Assembly (NCBI GenBank): GCA_902763865.1
Contig: CACWTR010000029.1
Span: 1 to 32,853 of the forward strand
Source: an uncultured Bacteroidales bacterium
GTDB lineage: Bacteria; Bacteroidota; Bacteroidia; Bacteroidales; Bacteroidaceae
Direction of reading: 5' to 3'
Length of the DNA: 32,853 nucleotides
The translations under genes and the position numbers were made by a program. Below the pieces are notes generated by a model that saw only the letters and a program-made list of their open reading frames with translations, did no database searches and was not told where the DNA came from. Each line of letters starts with the position of its first letter. Within the stretch, counting starts at the first letter, position 1. Positions 1 through 8,038 of this stretch are shown here, in pieces.

Positions 1-2063
1 TCGTGTTCCTCGAAGTTCTTGCGGAGGCGGGCTATCATGGCGTCCTTTGCAGTCCCCTGAAGCAGGTTGTTCTTGAGGGCGAAGAGTGCCGGCGTCTGCA
101 TCGTGTTGAGGATTTCGAGCTTGAACGTGCCGTCGGCATTGAGGAAGTTCTGTCTTAAATAGTCCTTCGCCTCGGCCTGTATCTTCTCATAATAAGCGGC
201 GTCGCGGCCAGTGGCACGTGCCATGTCGCTCATCATGCCAGCATCGATAGCCCAGTACGACGCACTAAGATAGTTCCAATAGACTATCGTTTCGGGCTTC
301 GGCTGCCCGTTCTCGTGGCTGCGTCCGCTGCAGCTCTCCAGGGGTTCGTAGCTTAACCAGTCCGCCCATTGGTAGTTGCCATTCTCGCCCGTCATTACGT
401 TGTGCTCGTATTTGGTCTCGTAGATGTGATCCATAAAGAGGTTCATCGCCTCCCAGTTCTCGTTGACAATGTCTTTGTCGCCAAACTGTTTCCACACCGT
501 CCAAGGCACAATGATGCCGGCATCTGCCCAGCCCAGGCGCATCATGTCGCCGTTGCCCTTGCCGTCACCTGCCCCATATTGTGCGAGAGGTGCGACGCCC
601 GGGAAAGCGCCGGTGGGAGATTGCGTGTCCCTCATGTCCCTCATCCACTTATGGAAGAAGCGGTCTGTGTTGGCGAAGAACGTTCCAGTCTCTGTGAAGA
701 CCTGTGTGTCGGCTGTCCAACCCAGGCGCTCGTTGCGCTGCGGGCAGTCTGTGGTGACGGACAGATAGTTGGAGCGTTGACCCCAGACCGTGTTGGAGAT
801 GAGTTTGTTGATGTCCTCACTGCCCGTCACGATAGTGCCTGTCTCCAGTTCCTTCGTGATGGAAGAGACGGGGACGGACTTGATGCTGCGAATCGTGACC
901 TCGTCCGTGGCCGTTATCGACACGAGGCGGTAGCCGTAGAAGGTGCTTCGGGGAGTGAACGTCACGAAGCCTTTATTGTCGGCAAACGTGTAGCGGAGTA
1001 TCATGCCCGTGTCCGGGATTCGAAGGTTGAGGCGGTGGCAGCTGCCTTCCGGCCCGTCCATGCCGCGACTCTTTGCGCCGTTGCCATCGTTCAGAAGCTC
1101 GCTCGGCAAGCAAGTCAGCATGGTGCCGGCCTTCGCCTTGAACTCGAAAGCAGGTACTGCGGAAGCATTCTGGCCGAAATCCACCACGAGTGTCTCGTCC
1201 GGACGAACCGTCATGGGCTTACCCGGAGCGAACTCCTCGACGATGTTCACCTTGCCGAACTGGTCGTCGGTCGCACCTGTCGTGCCTTTCCAAGTGTAGG
1301 CCTTGACGGGAGACAACGCGAGGTCCCAGCGATGATAAATCTCTGCACCATCGGTCGGCCACACCTTCCCGGGGAATTCCTCATTGATTTCCGGCTGCGA
1401 GAAGGCAGCCGCACGCTCCCATCCTTGCGGCAGTCGGGCATCGTAGTCCTCGCCGTCGAAGATGGCGGCGTGTGTCACAGGACCTGCCACACCAGCCTTC
1501 CAGTCCTTCTGATTCGTGCCGAGACATTCCTCGGAGCCGTCAGCGTAAGTCAACAAGAGCACGCCTCGGAAGGCTACCTTCTTGCCAATCATGCCGTCGT
1601 GACCGCCCGGGGTGATAATCTTGTCAGCCCACCAGCCCGGAACGACCTGCACAGCGAGGTTGTTCTCCTGTCCTGCGCCTTTGTTGAAGGCCTTCGTGAT
1701 GTCGTAAGTAAAGCTGTACTTCGTCTTCTCGAAGTGCGTGAAGCCGGGCTTCAAGACCTCGTTGCCGACGAGCTGACCATTGACATAAAGCTCGTAGGTG
1801 CCCAGCGCGGAGGTCTTCCAGATGGCCCTCTTCACCTTCTTCGCATTGCGAGGACTGCTGACGAACCAGCTTGCGCCATCGGCTGCACGAGTGCCATCGA
1901 CGACTTTGCCCGTGACAACCTGGGCATCTTTGGCGCTTATCCATGCCGATTCGTTCCACGGCTTGACCATATGATAGTCGATGAGTGTGCCGACTGTCTG
2001 TTGCGCGTTGCAAGCCAAAGCACTAAGTGCCAGCACTGCAAAAGTGATAAAACTCTTTTTCAT
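1..2063 (-). CDS. Alpha-L-rhamnosidase, GH78 family (3' end beyond window)
   Basis: Secreted or periplasmic enzyme that removes terminal alpha-L-rhamnose from pectic rhamnogalacturonan or plant glycosides. The ATG at 2063 opens a frame with no stop through to the window edge, so 687 codons are visible and the C-terminus is missing. The N-terminus MKKSFITFAVLALSALACNA is a signal peptide, probably cut before QQ; the Cys near its end does not sit in a good lipobox. A beta-sandwich N-domain (about 30-400) with the GTYELYVNGQLVGNEVLKPG stretch typical of Bac_rhamnosid_N precedes the (alpha/alpha)6 catalytic part, whose family signature DCPQRNERLGWTAD lies at about 439-452. The Asp and Glu of this signature are the expected catalytic or substrate-contact region. 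The start overlaps the upstream gene's stop by ATGA, implying translational coupling. The GH78 family call is firm; the exact substrate is unknown. Confidence 0.93.
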   Translation of the reverse strand, partial: MKKSFITFAVLALSALACNAQQTVGTLIDYHMVKPWNESAWISAKDAQVVTGKVVDGTRAADGASWFVSSPRNAKKVKRAIWKTSALGTYELYVNGQLVGNEVLKPGFTHFEKTKYSFTYDITKAFNKGAGQENNLAVQVVPGWWADKIITPGGHDGMIGKKVAFRGVLLLTYADGSEECLGTNQKDWKAGVAGPVTHAAIFDGEDYDARLPQGWERAAAFSQPEINEEFPGKVWPTDGAEIYHRWDLALSPVKAYTWKGTTGATDDQFGKVNIVEEFAPGKPMTVRPDETLVVDFGQNASAVPAFEFKAKAGTMLTCLPSELLNDGNGAKSRGMDGPEGSCHRLNLRIPDTGMILRYTFADNKGFVTFTPRSTFYGYRLVSITATDEVTIRSIKSVPVSSITKELETGTIVTGSEDINKLISNTVWGQRSNYLSVTTDCPQRNERLGWTADTQVFTETGTFFANTDRFFHKWMRDMRDTQSPTGAFPGVAPLAQYGAGDGKGNGDMMRLGWADAGIIVPWTVWKQFGDKDIVNENWEAMNLFMDHIYETKYEHNVMTGENGNYQWADWLSYEPLESCSGRSHENGQPKPETIVYWNYLSASYWAIDAGMMSDMARATGRDAAYYEKIQAEAKDYLRQNFLNADGTFKLEILNTMQTPALFALKNNLLQGTAKDAMIARLRKNFEEH

Positions 2064-2572
2064 TGCTTCTGATTATTCTGATTACTCTGATTATTCTGAT
2101 TATTCCGATTGCTCAGATACTCTGCAAACACCCGCGCCGCGCTCTCGACCTTGCGGGCACAAGGGCGGACGCGGTAGTATTCGGCATTGCGCTCGTCGGG
2201 TTGCGAGGTGCCAGTCTCTGCCTTGACGCCGTTCATTTGCAGCAGTTCGGCACAAATGATGCTGCCGTTCCTTTGTCGGAACGTCTCGAGGAGCTGGCGG
2301 ACGAGCTGATAGCAAGCAGCCTTTCCCTCACGGTCCTCGCCGCGGGTCTGCCCTTTCTCCATGCCGGCCAGAATCACCAGGGCAGAGCATGTGCCGCACA
2401 TCATGCGCATTCTTCCCACGCCGCCTCCGAAGCCTGCACTTACCTTGAGAGCCGTCTCTTCGTCCATCCCGTAGCGGTCCGCAAAGGCGCACAGCACGCT
2501 CTGGCAGCAGCCGTAGCCCTGCATGAACAGCTCCACGGCCCGCTGAATTCTTTGTTCGAGTTCTGTAGTCAT
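2060..2572 (-). CDS. C_GCAxxG_C_C family putative redox-active protein
   Basis: A 170-residue protein of the C_GCAxxG_C_C family, small cysteine-rich proteins thought to be redox-active or metal-binding, with no established biochemical role. Visible family marks are the GYGCCQSVLCAF segment (Cys22, Cys23, Cys28), the glycine-rich SAGFGGGVGR turn (45-54), MMCGTCSALV (Cys59, Cys62), and later lone cysteines in GSIICAELL and RPCARKV. No signal peptide is seen, so it is probably cytoplasmic. The last ~17 residues (SNRNNQNNQSNQNNQKQ) are encoded by a 9-bp tandem repeat and are not part of the conserved domain. The gene starts 38 bp after mutS ends and overlaps the rhamnosidase start by 4 bp, so the three genes are likely one transcript. 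No functional link between them is obvious. Confidence 0.85.
   Translation of the reverse strand: MTTELEQRIQRAVELFMQGYGCCQSVLCAFADRYGMDEETALKVSAGFGGGVGRMRMMCGTCSALVILAGMEKGQTRGEDREGKAACYQLVRQLLETFRQRNGSIICAELLQMNGVKAETGTSQPDERNAEYYRVRPCARKVESAARVFAEYLSNRNNQNNQSNQNNQKQ
2071..2115. repeat. 9-bp tandem repeat (GATTATTCT, ~5 copies)
   Basis: Five adjoining copies of a nonamer are visible: gattattct, gattactct, gattattct, gattattcc and gattgctca. They encode the NNQ/SNQ tail of the C_GCAxxG protein on the minus strand. They also form the A/T-rich stretch just upstream of the rhamnosidase ATG, where ribosomes would load. Copy-number change would not shift the frame but would change the tail length and possibly rhamnosidase translation. 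Confidence 0.8.
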
Positions 2573-2610
2573 TGTTTGTATCTTTATGAAATGAAAGGAG
2601 CGGGGATGGC

Positions 2611-5229
2611 TTACCCTTTTACCAGCTTCTTGATGTCGTTGAGCTTGGTGAGGGCTTCGAGGGGCGTGAGGTTGTTGATGTCGAGGCCGAGGATTTCGTC
2701 GCGAATCTGGCAGAGTACGGGGTCGTCGAGCTGGAAGAAGCTGAGTTGTACGCCGCTGTCTGCACCCTTTTGCTGTCCTATGCCCTTTGCTCCCAGGTTC
2801 TGATGTCCGCTTGCTCCTTCAAGTTCCTTCAGTATGATGTTAGCCCTGGCTACGATGGCGCGTGGCATGCCTGCAAGCTTGGCGACGTGGATGCCGAAGC
2901 TGTGTTCGGAGCCGCCCCGTTCCAGCTTGCGCAGGAAGATGACCTTGCCATCGACTTCTTTCACGCTGACGTTGAAGTTCTTGATGCGTGGGAACTGCCG
3001 CTCCATTTCGTTCAGCTCGTGGTAGTGCGTGGCGAAGAGGGTGCGTGCGTGTCCGCGGCTGTTCTCGTGGATGTACTCGACGATGGCCCATGCTATGGAG
3101 ATGCCGTCGTAGGTGCTTGTGCCGCGTCCGAGCTCGTCGAAGAGGACGAGGCTTCGTTCCGAGAGGTTGTTCAGTATGCCAGCTGCCTCGGTCATCTCGA
3201 CCATGAATGTGCTTTCGCCGATGCTGATGTTGTCGCTGGCTCCTACGCGTGTGAAGATTTTATCGACGTATCCGATATGTGCACTGTCTGCCGGCACGAA
3301 GCTGCCCATCTGTGCCAGCAGGGTGATGAGGGCCGTCTGACGTAGCAGTGCGCTCTTGCCGGCCATGTTGGGTCCGGTGATGATGATGATTTGCTGCTGA
3401 CGTGTGTCGAGGAAGACGTCGTTGGCAATGTATCGCTCGCCGACGGGCAGCTGTTTCTCTATGACGGGGTGTCTGCCGCCGTGGATGTCTATGACGTCGC
3501 TCTCATCGACGATGGGGCGTATGTAGCGGTTCTCCTGTGCGCTCTGTGCGAAGGAGAGGAGGCAGTCGAGCTGTGCCAGCAGTGCGGCATCCCGCTGAAT
3601 GGGTGCGACGTACTCGGCGAGGGCCGTGACGAGCTGGTCGAAGAGCTGTGCCTCGAGGCTGAGGATGCGTTCCTCGGCTCCCATGATTTTTTCCTCGTAC
3701 TCCTTGAGTTCCTGTGTGATATATCGCTCGGCCTGGGTGAGTGTCTGCTTGCGAATCCAGTCGGGCGGTACTTGGTCGCGATAGGTGTTGCGCACTTCCA
3801 GGTAGTAGCCGAAGACGTTATTGTAGCCTATCTTCAGGCTCTGAATTCCCGTGGCCTCTATCTCGCGCTGCTGCATCTCGAGCAGATAGCCCTTGCCCTG
3901 ATAGGCGATGCGTCGCAGGTCGTCGAGCTCGGGGCTGACGCCGTCCATGATGACGCCTCCGTTAGCGACGAGCAGCGGCGGGTCGGGCCGCACTTCGCGT
4001 GCGATGCGGTCCCGTATGTCGGCACAGAGGTCCAGCTGCCGTCCTATCTCGCTGAGCGTTGCGTCCTCGGCGCTCATGCAGACCTGCTTGATGGGCTCCA
4101 CGGCCTGCAGTGCGATGCGTAGCTGCACGATGTCGCGTGGCGAGACGCGCCTCGTGCTGACCTTCGAGATGATACGCTCCAGGTCGCCCACCGTCTGCAG
4201 TTGTTCCAGCACGGTTTCCCGCATGTCGGGACTCCGGAAGAAGCTCTCCACCACGTCCTGCCGGCGTGTAATCTGCCCCGGGTCCTTCAGGGGGAAGAGC
4301 ATCCAGCGGTGGAGCATTCGTGCTCCCATCGGTGTCACCGTCTTGTCGATGACGTCGAGCAGGGAGATGCCGCCGTCGTTCATGCTGCCCACGAGTTCGA
4401 GGTTGCGGACGGTGAACTTGTCGAGTCGCACGAAGCGGTCCTCCTCTATGCGGCGCAGGGCTGTGATGTGGCCCAGCTGCTGGTGCTGTGTCATCTCCAT
4501 GTACTGCAGGATGACGCCTGCTGCCACGATGCCGCTCTTGAGGTGCTCCACGCCGAAGCCCTTCAGGTTCTTCACCTCGAAGTGGCGCAGCAGTTTCTGG
4601 CGGGCGGACTGTTCGGTGAAGGCCCAGTCGTCGAGCTCGAAGGTGACGTAGCGCGAGCCGAAGCTTCCCTCGAACATCATCTTCTTGCCGCGCTCGTAGA
4701 GGACTTCCTTGGGGGCGAAGGATGCCATGAGGCCTGCCACGTATTCCGTAGTGCCTTCCGCCACGAGGAACTCGCCCGTGCTGATGTCGAGGAAGGAGAG
4801 TCCGCACGCCTGCTTGCCGAAGTGGACGGCACAGAGGAAGTTGTTCTCCTTGTGGTTGAGCACCGTGTCGGCCATCGTCACGCCCGGAGTCACCAGTTCC
4901 GTGATGCCGCGCTTGACGAGCGTCTTCGTCATCTTCGGGTCTTCCAGCTGGTCGCAGATGGCTACGCGCTTGCCGGCGCGGACCAGCTTGGGCAGGTAGG
5001 TGTCGAGGGCATGATAAGGGAAGCCGGCCATTGCCGTGCTCTGTGCGGAGGATGACTTCCCGTTGTTGCGGTGCGTCAGGGTGATGCCGAGAATCTCTGC
5101 CGCGATGACAGCATCGTCGGCATACGTCTCGTAGAAGTCGCCACAGCGGAACAGCAAGAGCGCCTCGGGGTGTTTAGCCTTGAGGTCGTAGAACTGTTTC
5201 ATCATGGGAGTCAGCGCATCCTGTGCCAT
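2611..5229 (-). CDS. mutS: DNA mismatch repair protein MutS
   Basis: Cytoplasmic ATPase that recognises mismatches and small loops and recruits MutL. The 872-residue length is normal for bacterial MutS1. The mismatch-wedge motif is in RCGDFYETY (Phe32-Tyr33-Glu34). The core and clamp domains follow, then the ATPase with Walker A GPNMAGKS (619-626), Walker B LVLFDE (Asp698, Glu699), the GRGTSTYDG signature, and the ATHYHEL switch region. QLSFF at about 828-832 fits a beta-clamp-binding peptide, followed by the C-terminal helix-turn-helix segment. The ATG at 5229 matches the family N-terminus ([26 protein letters not shown]). A TAACTTTG box lies 25 bp upstream. It is the first gene of a probable three-gene operon with the C_GCAxxG protein and the rhamnosidase. 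All key residues are intact. Confidence 0.98.
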   Translation of the reverse strand: MAQDALTPMMKQFYDLKAKHPEALLLFRCGDFYETYADDAVIAAEILGITLTHRNNGKSSSAQSTAMAGFPYHALDTYLPKLVRAGKRVAICDQLEDPKMTKTLVKRGITELVTPGVTMADTVLNHKENNFLCAVHFGKQACGLSFLDISTGEFLVAEGTTEYVAGLMASFAPKEVLYERGKKMMFEGSFGSRYVTFELDDWAFTEQSARQKLLRHFEVKNLKGFGVEHLKSGIVAAGVILQYMEMTQHQQLGHITALRRIEEDRFVRLDKFTVRNLELVGSMNDGGISLLDVIDKTVTPMGARMLHRWMLFPLKDPGQITRRQDVVESFFRSPDMRETVLEQLQTVGDLERIISKVSTRRVSPRDIVQLRIALQAVEPIKQVCMSAEDATLSEIGRQLDLCADIRDRIAREVRPDPPLLVANGGVIMDGVSPELDDLRRIAYQGKGYLLEMQQREIEATGIQSLKIGYNNVFGYYLEVRNTYRDQVPPDWIRKQTLTQAERYITQELKEYEEKIMGAEERILSLEAQLFDQLVTALAEYVAPIQRDAALLAQLDCLLSFAQSAQENRYIRPIVDESDVIDIHGGRHPVIEKQLPVGERYIANDVFLDTRQQQIIIITGPNMAGKSALLRQTALITLLAQMGSFVPADSAHIGYVDKIFTRVGASDNISIGESTFMVEMTEAAGILNNLSERSLVLFDELGRGTSTYDGISIAWAIVEYIHENSRGHARTLFATHYHELNEMERQFPRIKNFNVSVKEVDGKVIFLRKLERGGSEHSFGIHVAKLAGMPRAIVARANIILKELEGASGHQNLGAKGIGQQKGADSGVQLSFFQLDDPVLCQIRDEILGLDINNLTPLEALTKLNDIKKLVKG

Positions 5230-5253
5230 AGCCGTTTTTTCGTTTAGGGACTA

Positions 5254-5261
5254 CAAAGTTA
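5254..5261 (-). promoter_or_regulatory. mutS promoter (-7 box TAACTTTG)
   Basis: The minus strand reads TAACTTTG, an exact match to the Bacteroidetes -7 consensus TAnnTTTG. A TTG (plus-strand caa at 5282-5284) lies 20 bp further upstream, where the -33 element is expected. The mutS ATG starts 25 bp downstream of the box. Confidence 0.7.
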
Positions 5262-5589
5262 CTGTTTTTCCCCGACAAAGGCAAGTACTTTGCCCGAAAA
5301 AAGAGGCAAAAGCACAAATGTTGCTTGCTGCAGGGCAGGGCAGGAGCTGATGTTGCTTCCGGGTGGACACAACAAGCGCAAGCGCGGCACGAAGAGTCTT
5401 CCCTGCCCGGGGTGCCGCGTCCTTTTGTCAGGAAATCTCGCACGAGTCCCTTCTTAGACGCGCTTTTTTCCCTCCGGTGGCACTTTGCACGGGAAGAAGG
5501 CAAAAAAGCCCTTAAATCGAGCCTGTGATGATTATCAGACAGTTGCAATGAGCCGCAGAACAGCGGGAAGCATAGAAAGTATCAGAACA

Positions 5590-5714
5590 TCACGTCGCGG
5601 AGCATAGATAGTGCAAGAATCGACTGCCAGAAACACGTGTCCCTCCGCACATCGCAACACGTCCTTATGGTCAACACGTCGTGAGCTTATGGCCAACACG
5701 TCGTGAGCTTATGC
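5590..5714. repeat. Degenerate ~22-bp periodic array A (core CACGTC)
   Basis: Two adjoining 22-bp copies (5669-5690 and 5691-5712) differ at one base. Each contains AACACGTCGTGAGCTTAT; CACGTCGTG within it is a palindrome around its central T. Upstream are weaker copies with CACGTC at 5591 and 5658 and CACGTG at 5634, at roughly one- or two-unit spacing. The same core and the same 22-bp period recur at 14711-14819 and 32775-32853. Confidence 0.75.
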
Positions 5715-5913
5715 CAGCAGCTTCAGGTCCCGTCCGGCATAAAGTCACTTGCTGCACGAAAATGGTGTAAGGAATTTTCGTGGGAGCCTCGAAGTCCCGG
5801 AGAGCAATGGTTCAAGGACCGGGAATCGGGATTTGCTGTGCAAAAAGCTCCTTCTGCCTCTTTTTAGCCGAACATTTCTGTGTTTTCTGTGTGCTATTTT
5901 GATTTTTTCTTTG

Positions 5914-5921
5914 TAACTTTG
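5914..5921 (+). promoter_or_regulatory. GH51 promoter (-7 box TAACTTTG)
   Basis: TAACTTTG lies 27 bp before the ATG of the arabinofuranosidase gene and is preceded by TTTTTTCTTTG. Nearly the same TTTTCTTnGTAACTTTGC context occurs at both divergent promoters near 32651-32714. No convincing -33 element is seen. Confidence 0.7.
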
Positions 5922-5948
5922 CGCTTGAATAGATAAAAATAAATACAA

Positions 5949-7946
5949 ATGCACATGAGACACATCCTTACTGCCGCAGTTCTGCTGCTGGCATCTTCAC
6001 TGGACAGTGCCGCCCAGCCGATGAAGGCTCCGAAGGGCGGCAAGGCGATTAGCGACGAATTGCTTGGCATCTTCTTCGAGGACATCAGCCATGCTGCCGA
6101 CGGCGGCCTCTGTGCCGAGCTCCTGCAGAACGGCTCCTTCGAGTACAATCCTACGGAACGCGACGGCTGGGGGCCGGGGACGGCCTGGCGCTTCGCCCGC
6201 CCCGGACATTCGCTGGGACGCATGGAGCCCCGCATGGACCAACCCCTTCACCCCAACAACCCCACCTACATGCGTCTCTACGTGGAGCGCGTGGGACACT
6301 ACTACGACTTCGACGGCTGGACGGGCGTCGGGATGGAGAACGCGGGCTTCGACGGCATCACGGTCAAGGCCGGACAGAAGTACGACTTCTCTGCCTTCCT
6401 GCGCAACGTGGAGGGCGACAGCAAGGAAGTGCGCATCGCCCTGGTCAAGCCTCAGGGCAACGTCTGCCTGGCAGAGACAACGCTGAAGGTCGCTGCGGGA
6501 GAATGGCAGCAGCAGCATGCAACGCTCACCGCCAAGGAAGACTGCCCGAATGCCGTCCTGCGCCTGCTGGTGCTGACGAAGGGTGCGGTGGATGTGGACC
6601 ACCTCTCGCTCATGCCGCAGGACACCTACAAGGGTCACGGCCTGCGCAAGGACCTCGTTCAGGCCCTGGCCGACCTGCAGCCTAAGTTCATGCGCTTCCC
6701 GGGCGGCTGCGTCGTGCACGGCGGCGGCGACGGCTTCTGGAACACCTACCGGTGGAAGACGACCATCGGTCCGCGCCACGAGCGCAAGTCGCTCAAGAAC
6801 TGCTGGGGCTACCACCAGTCGATGGGACTTGGCTATTACGAGTACTTCCAGCTTTGCGAGGACCTGGGCATGGCTCCCGTCCCCATCCTGCCGTGCGGCG
6901 TTTCCTGTCAGGGAGCCAACGGCGGCTGGGGCATGAAGGGACAGGCACAGGACGCAGTGCCCATGTCGGAGATGGACGAGTGGGTACAGGATGCCCTGGA
7001 CCTCATCGAGTGGGCCAACGGCGACGCCTCGACCACGTGGGGCAGGAAACGTGCCGAGCAGGGACACCCCGAACCCTTCGGCCTGAAATACCTGGGCCTG
7101 GGCAACGAAGAACGCATCTCGCCCGAGTTCTGCGAGCGATTCAAGTACATCTACGAGCGCGTCACGAAGGCTCACCCCGAAATCATCATAGTCGGAACAG
7201 CCGGCCCCGGGTCGCATCCGGGCAACTGGGACTTTGAGAACGGATGGAAGCTGGCCAACGAACTGGGCATGCCCATCATGGACGAGCACTACTACGAACC
7301 GCGCGAGTACTTCCTGAACAACCGACAGTACGACGACTACCCGCGGAACCGCAAGACGAAGGTATATCTCGGCGAGTATGCCGCAAAGGATTCCAAGCTC
7401 ATCGACGCACTGGCCGAAGGACTGTACCTGCTCCATGTGGAGAGGAATGCCGACGTGGTCTGCATGACCAGCTACGCCCCCCTCTTCGCCCGCAAGAACG
7501 CTACGAACTGGAACCCCGACCTCATCTACTTCGACAACGAGAAGCCCTACCTGACCTGCAGCTACTACGTGCAGCAGATGTTCGGGCAGTCAGCCGGACA
7601 GTACTACTACGGCAACTGCGTCCGCTTCGAAGGCGACAAGGCAGGCACCGTGCAGCCCGTCAAGGACAGCCACTACGGGCAGTCCGTAGTGCTGAATGCC
7701 AAGACGCGCCGCCTCTACGTCAAGCTCTGCAACGCCACCGACGAGACGAAGACGGCACACCTCGACCTCCGGCGCTTCGGCTCCATGAAGTCGGCCACGA
7801 AGACCGTCCTGGCCGGAAAAGCCGACGACAAGAACACCTTCGACAGCCAGCCCGTTGCCCCCAAGACGGAGCAGGTGGCGCCGCAGAAGCAATCCAGCCT
7901 CAGCCTGCCTCCCTACTCGTTCACGATGCTGGAGATCGAGCTGTGA
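5949..7946 (+). CDS. Alpha-L-arabinofuranosidase, GH51 family, secreted
   Basis: Retaining glycosidase that releases terminal alpha-L-arabinofuranose from arabinan or arabinoxylan. The 665 residues comprise a signal peptide (MRHILTAAVLLLASSLDSAAQ after two extra residues), an N-terminal sandwich with an inserted carbohydrate-binding-like domain (about 80-220), the TIM barrel, and a C-terminal beta-sandwich ending at SFTMLEIEL. The acid/base is Glu387 in YLGLGNEE and the nucleophile Glu476 in KVYLGEYAA; both are intact. FMRFPGGCVVHG is a typical GH51 substrate-loop signature. ATG at 5949 and 5955 are both possible; 5955 gives a tidier signal peptide. It starts a plus-strand gene series and is 92 bp from the next gene. 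Together with the GH78 enzyme it suggests attack on pectic side chains. Confidence 0.94.
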   Translation: MHMRHILTAAVLLLASSLDSAAQPMKAPKGGKAISDELLGIFFEDISHAADGGLCAELLQNGSFEYNPTERDGWGPGTAWRFARPGHSLGRMEPRMDQPLHPNNPTYMRLYVERVGHYYDFDGWTGVGMENAGFDGITVKAGQKYDFSAFLRNVEGDSKEVRIALVKPQGNVCLAETTLKVAAGEWQQQHATLTAKEDCPNAVLRLLVLTKGAVDVDHLSLMPQDTYKGHGLRKDLVQALADLQPKFMRFPGGCVVHGGGDGFWNTYRWKTTIGPRHERKSLKNCWGYHQSMGLGYYEYFQLCEDLGMAPVPILPCGVSCQGANGGWGMKGQAQDAVPMSEMDEWVQDALDLIEWANGDASTTWGRKRAEQGHPEPFGLKYLGLGNEERISPEFCERFKYIYERVTKAHPEIIIVGTAGPGSHPGNWDFENGWKLANELGMPIMDEHYYEPREYFLNNRQYDDYPRNRKTKVYLGEYAAKDSKLIDALAEGLYLLHVERNADVVCMTSYAPLFARKNATNWNPDLIYFDNEKPYLTCSYYVQQMFGQSAGQYYYGNCVRFEGDKAGTVQPVKDSHYGQSVVLNAKTRRLYVKLCNATDETKTAHLDLRRFGSMKSATKTVLAGKADDKNTFDSQPVAPKTEQVAPQKQSSLSLPPYSFTMLEIEL

Positions 7947-7951
7947 CCAGC

Positions 7952-7983
7952 TGCCCCGCCCTGCAATTCCGCAGAGCGGGGCA
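7952..7983 (+). terminator. Hairpin after GH51 gene (possible attenuator)
   Basis: TGCCCCGC (7952-7959) and GCGGGGCA (7976-7983) pair perfectly, with an inner CTGC/GCAG pair around AATTCC. It begins 6 bp after the GH51 stop. No T-run follows, so it may be a processing site or partial terminator rather than a full intrinsic terminator. Confidence 0.4.
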
Positions 7984-8038
7984 CCCTACGCTGACGTGAA
8001 GAACACACATTATATATTTAAACCAAAAACTAATTACT

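Larger units (their letters stand above)
5262..5948. other. Intergenic region between divergent mutS and GH51 genes
   Basis: About 690 bp without a credible gene. Short frames here have no recognisable domain or homology-like pattern. The segment 5590-5720 holds a degenerate ~22-bp periodic repeat built on CACGTC (see separate entry). After it, ATGCC (5711-5715) and GGCAT (5736-5740) can form a small stem. The segment nearest the GH51 gene is T-rich and carries its promoter. Confidence 0.7.

Noticed and set aside
369-2072. Long plus-strand frame of 567 codons
   Set aside because: It is antisense to the rhamnosidase, whose signal peptide and DCPQRNERLGW signature are clear. The plus-strand translation has no recognisable domain.
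5174-5548. Minus-strand frame of 124 codons upstream of mutS
   Set aside because: It overlaps the mutS start and promoter and has no domain.
5590-5714. CRISPR array
   Set aside because: Units are contiguous 22-bp repeats with no unique spacers and no cas genes. The same applies to the arrays at 14711 and 32775.
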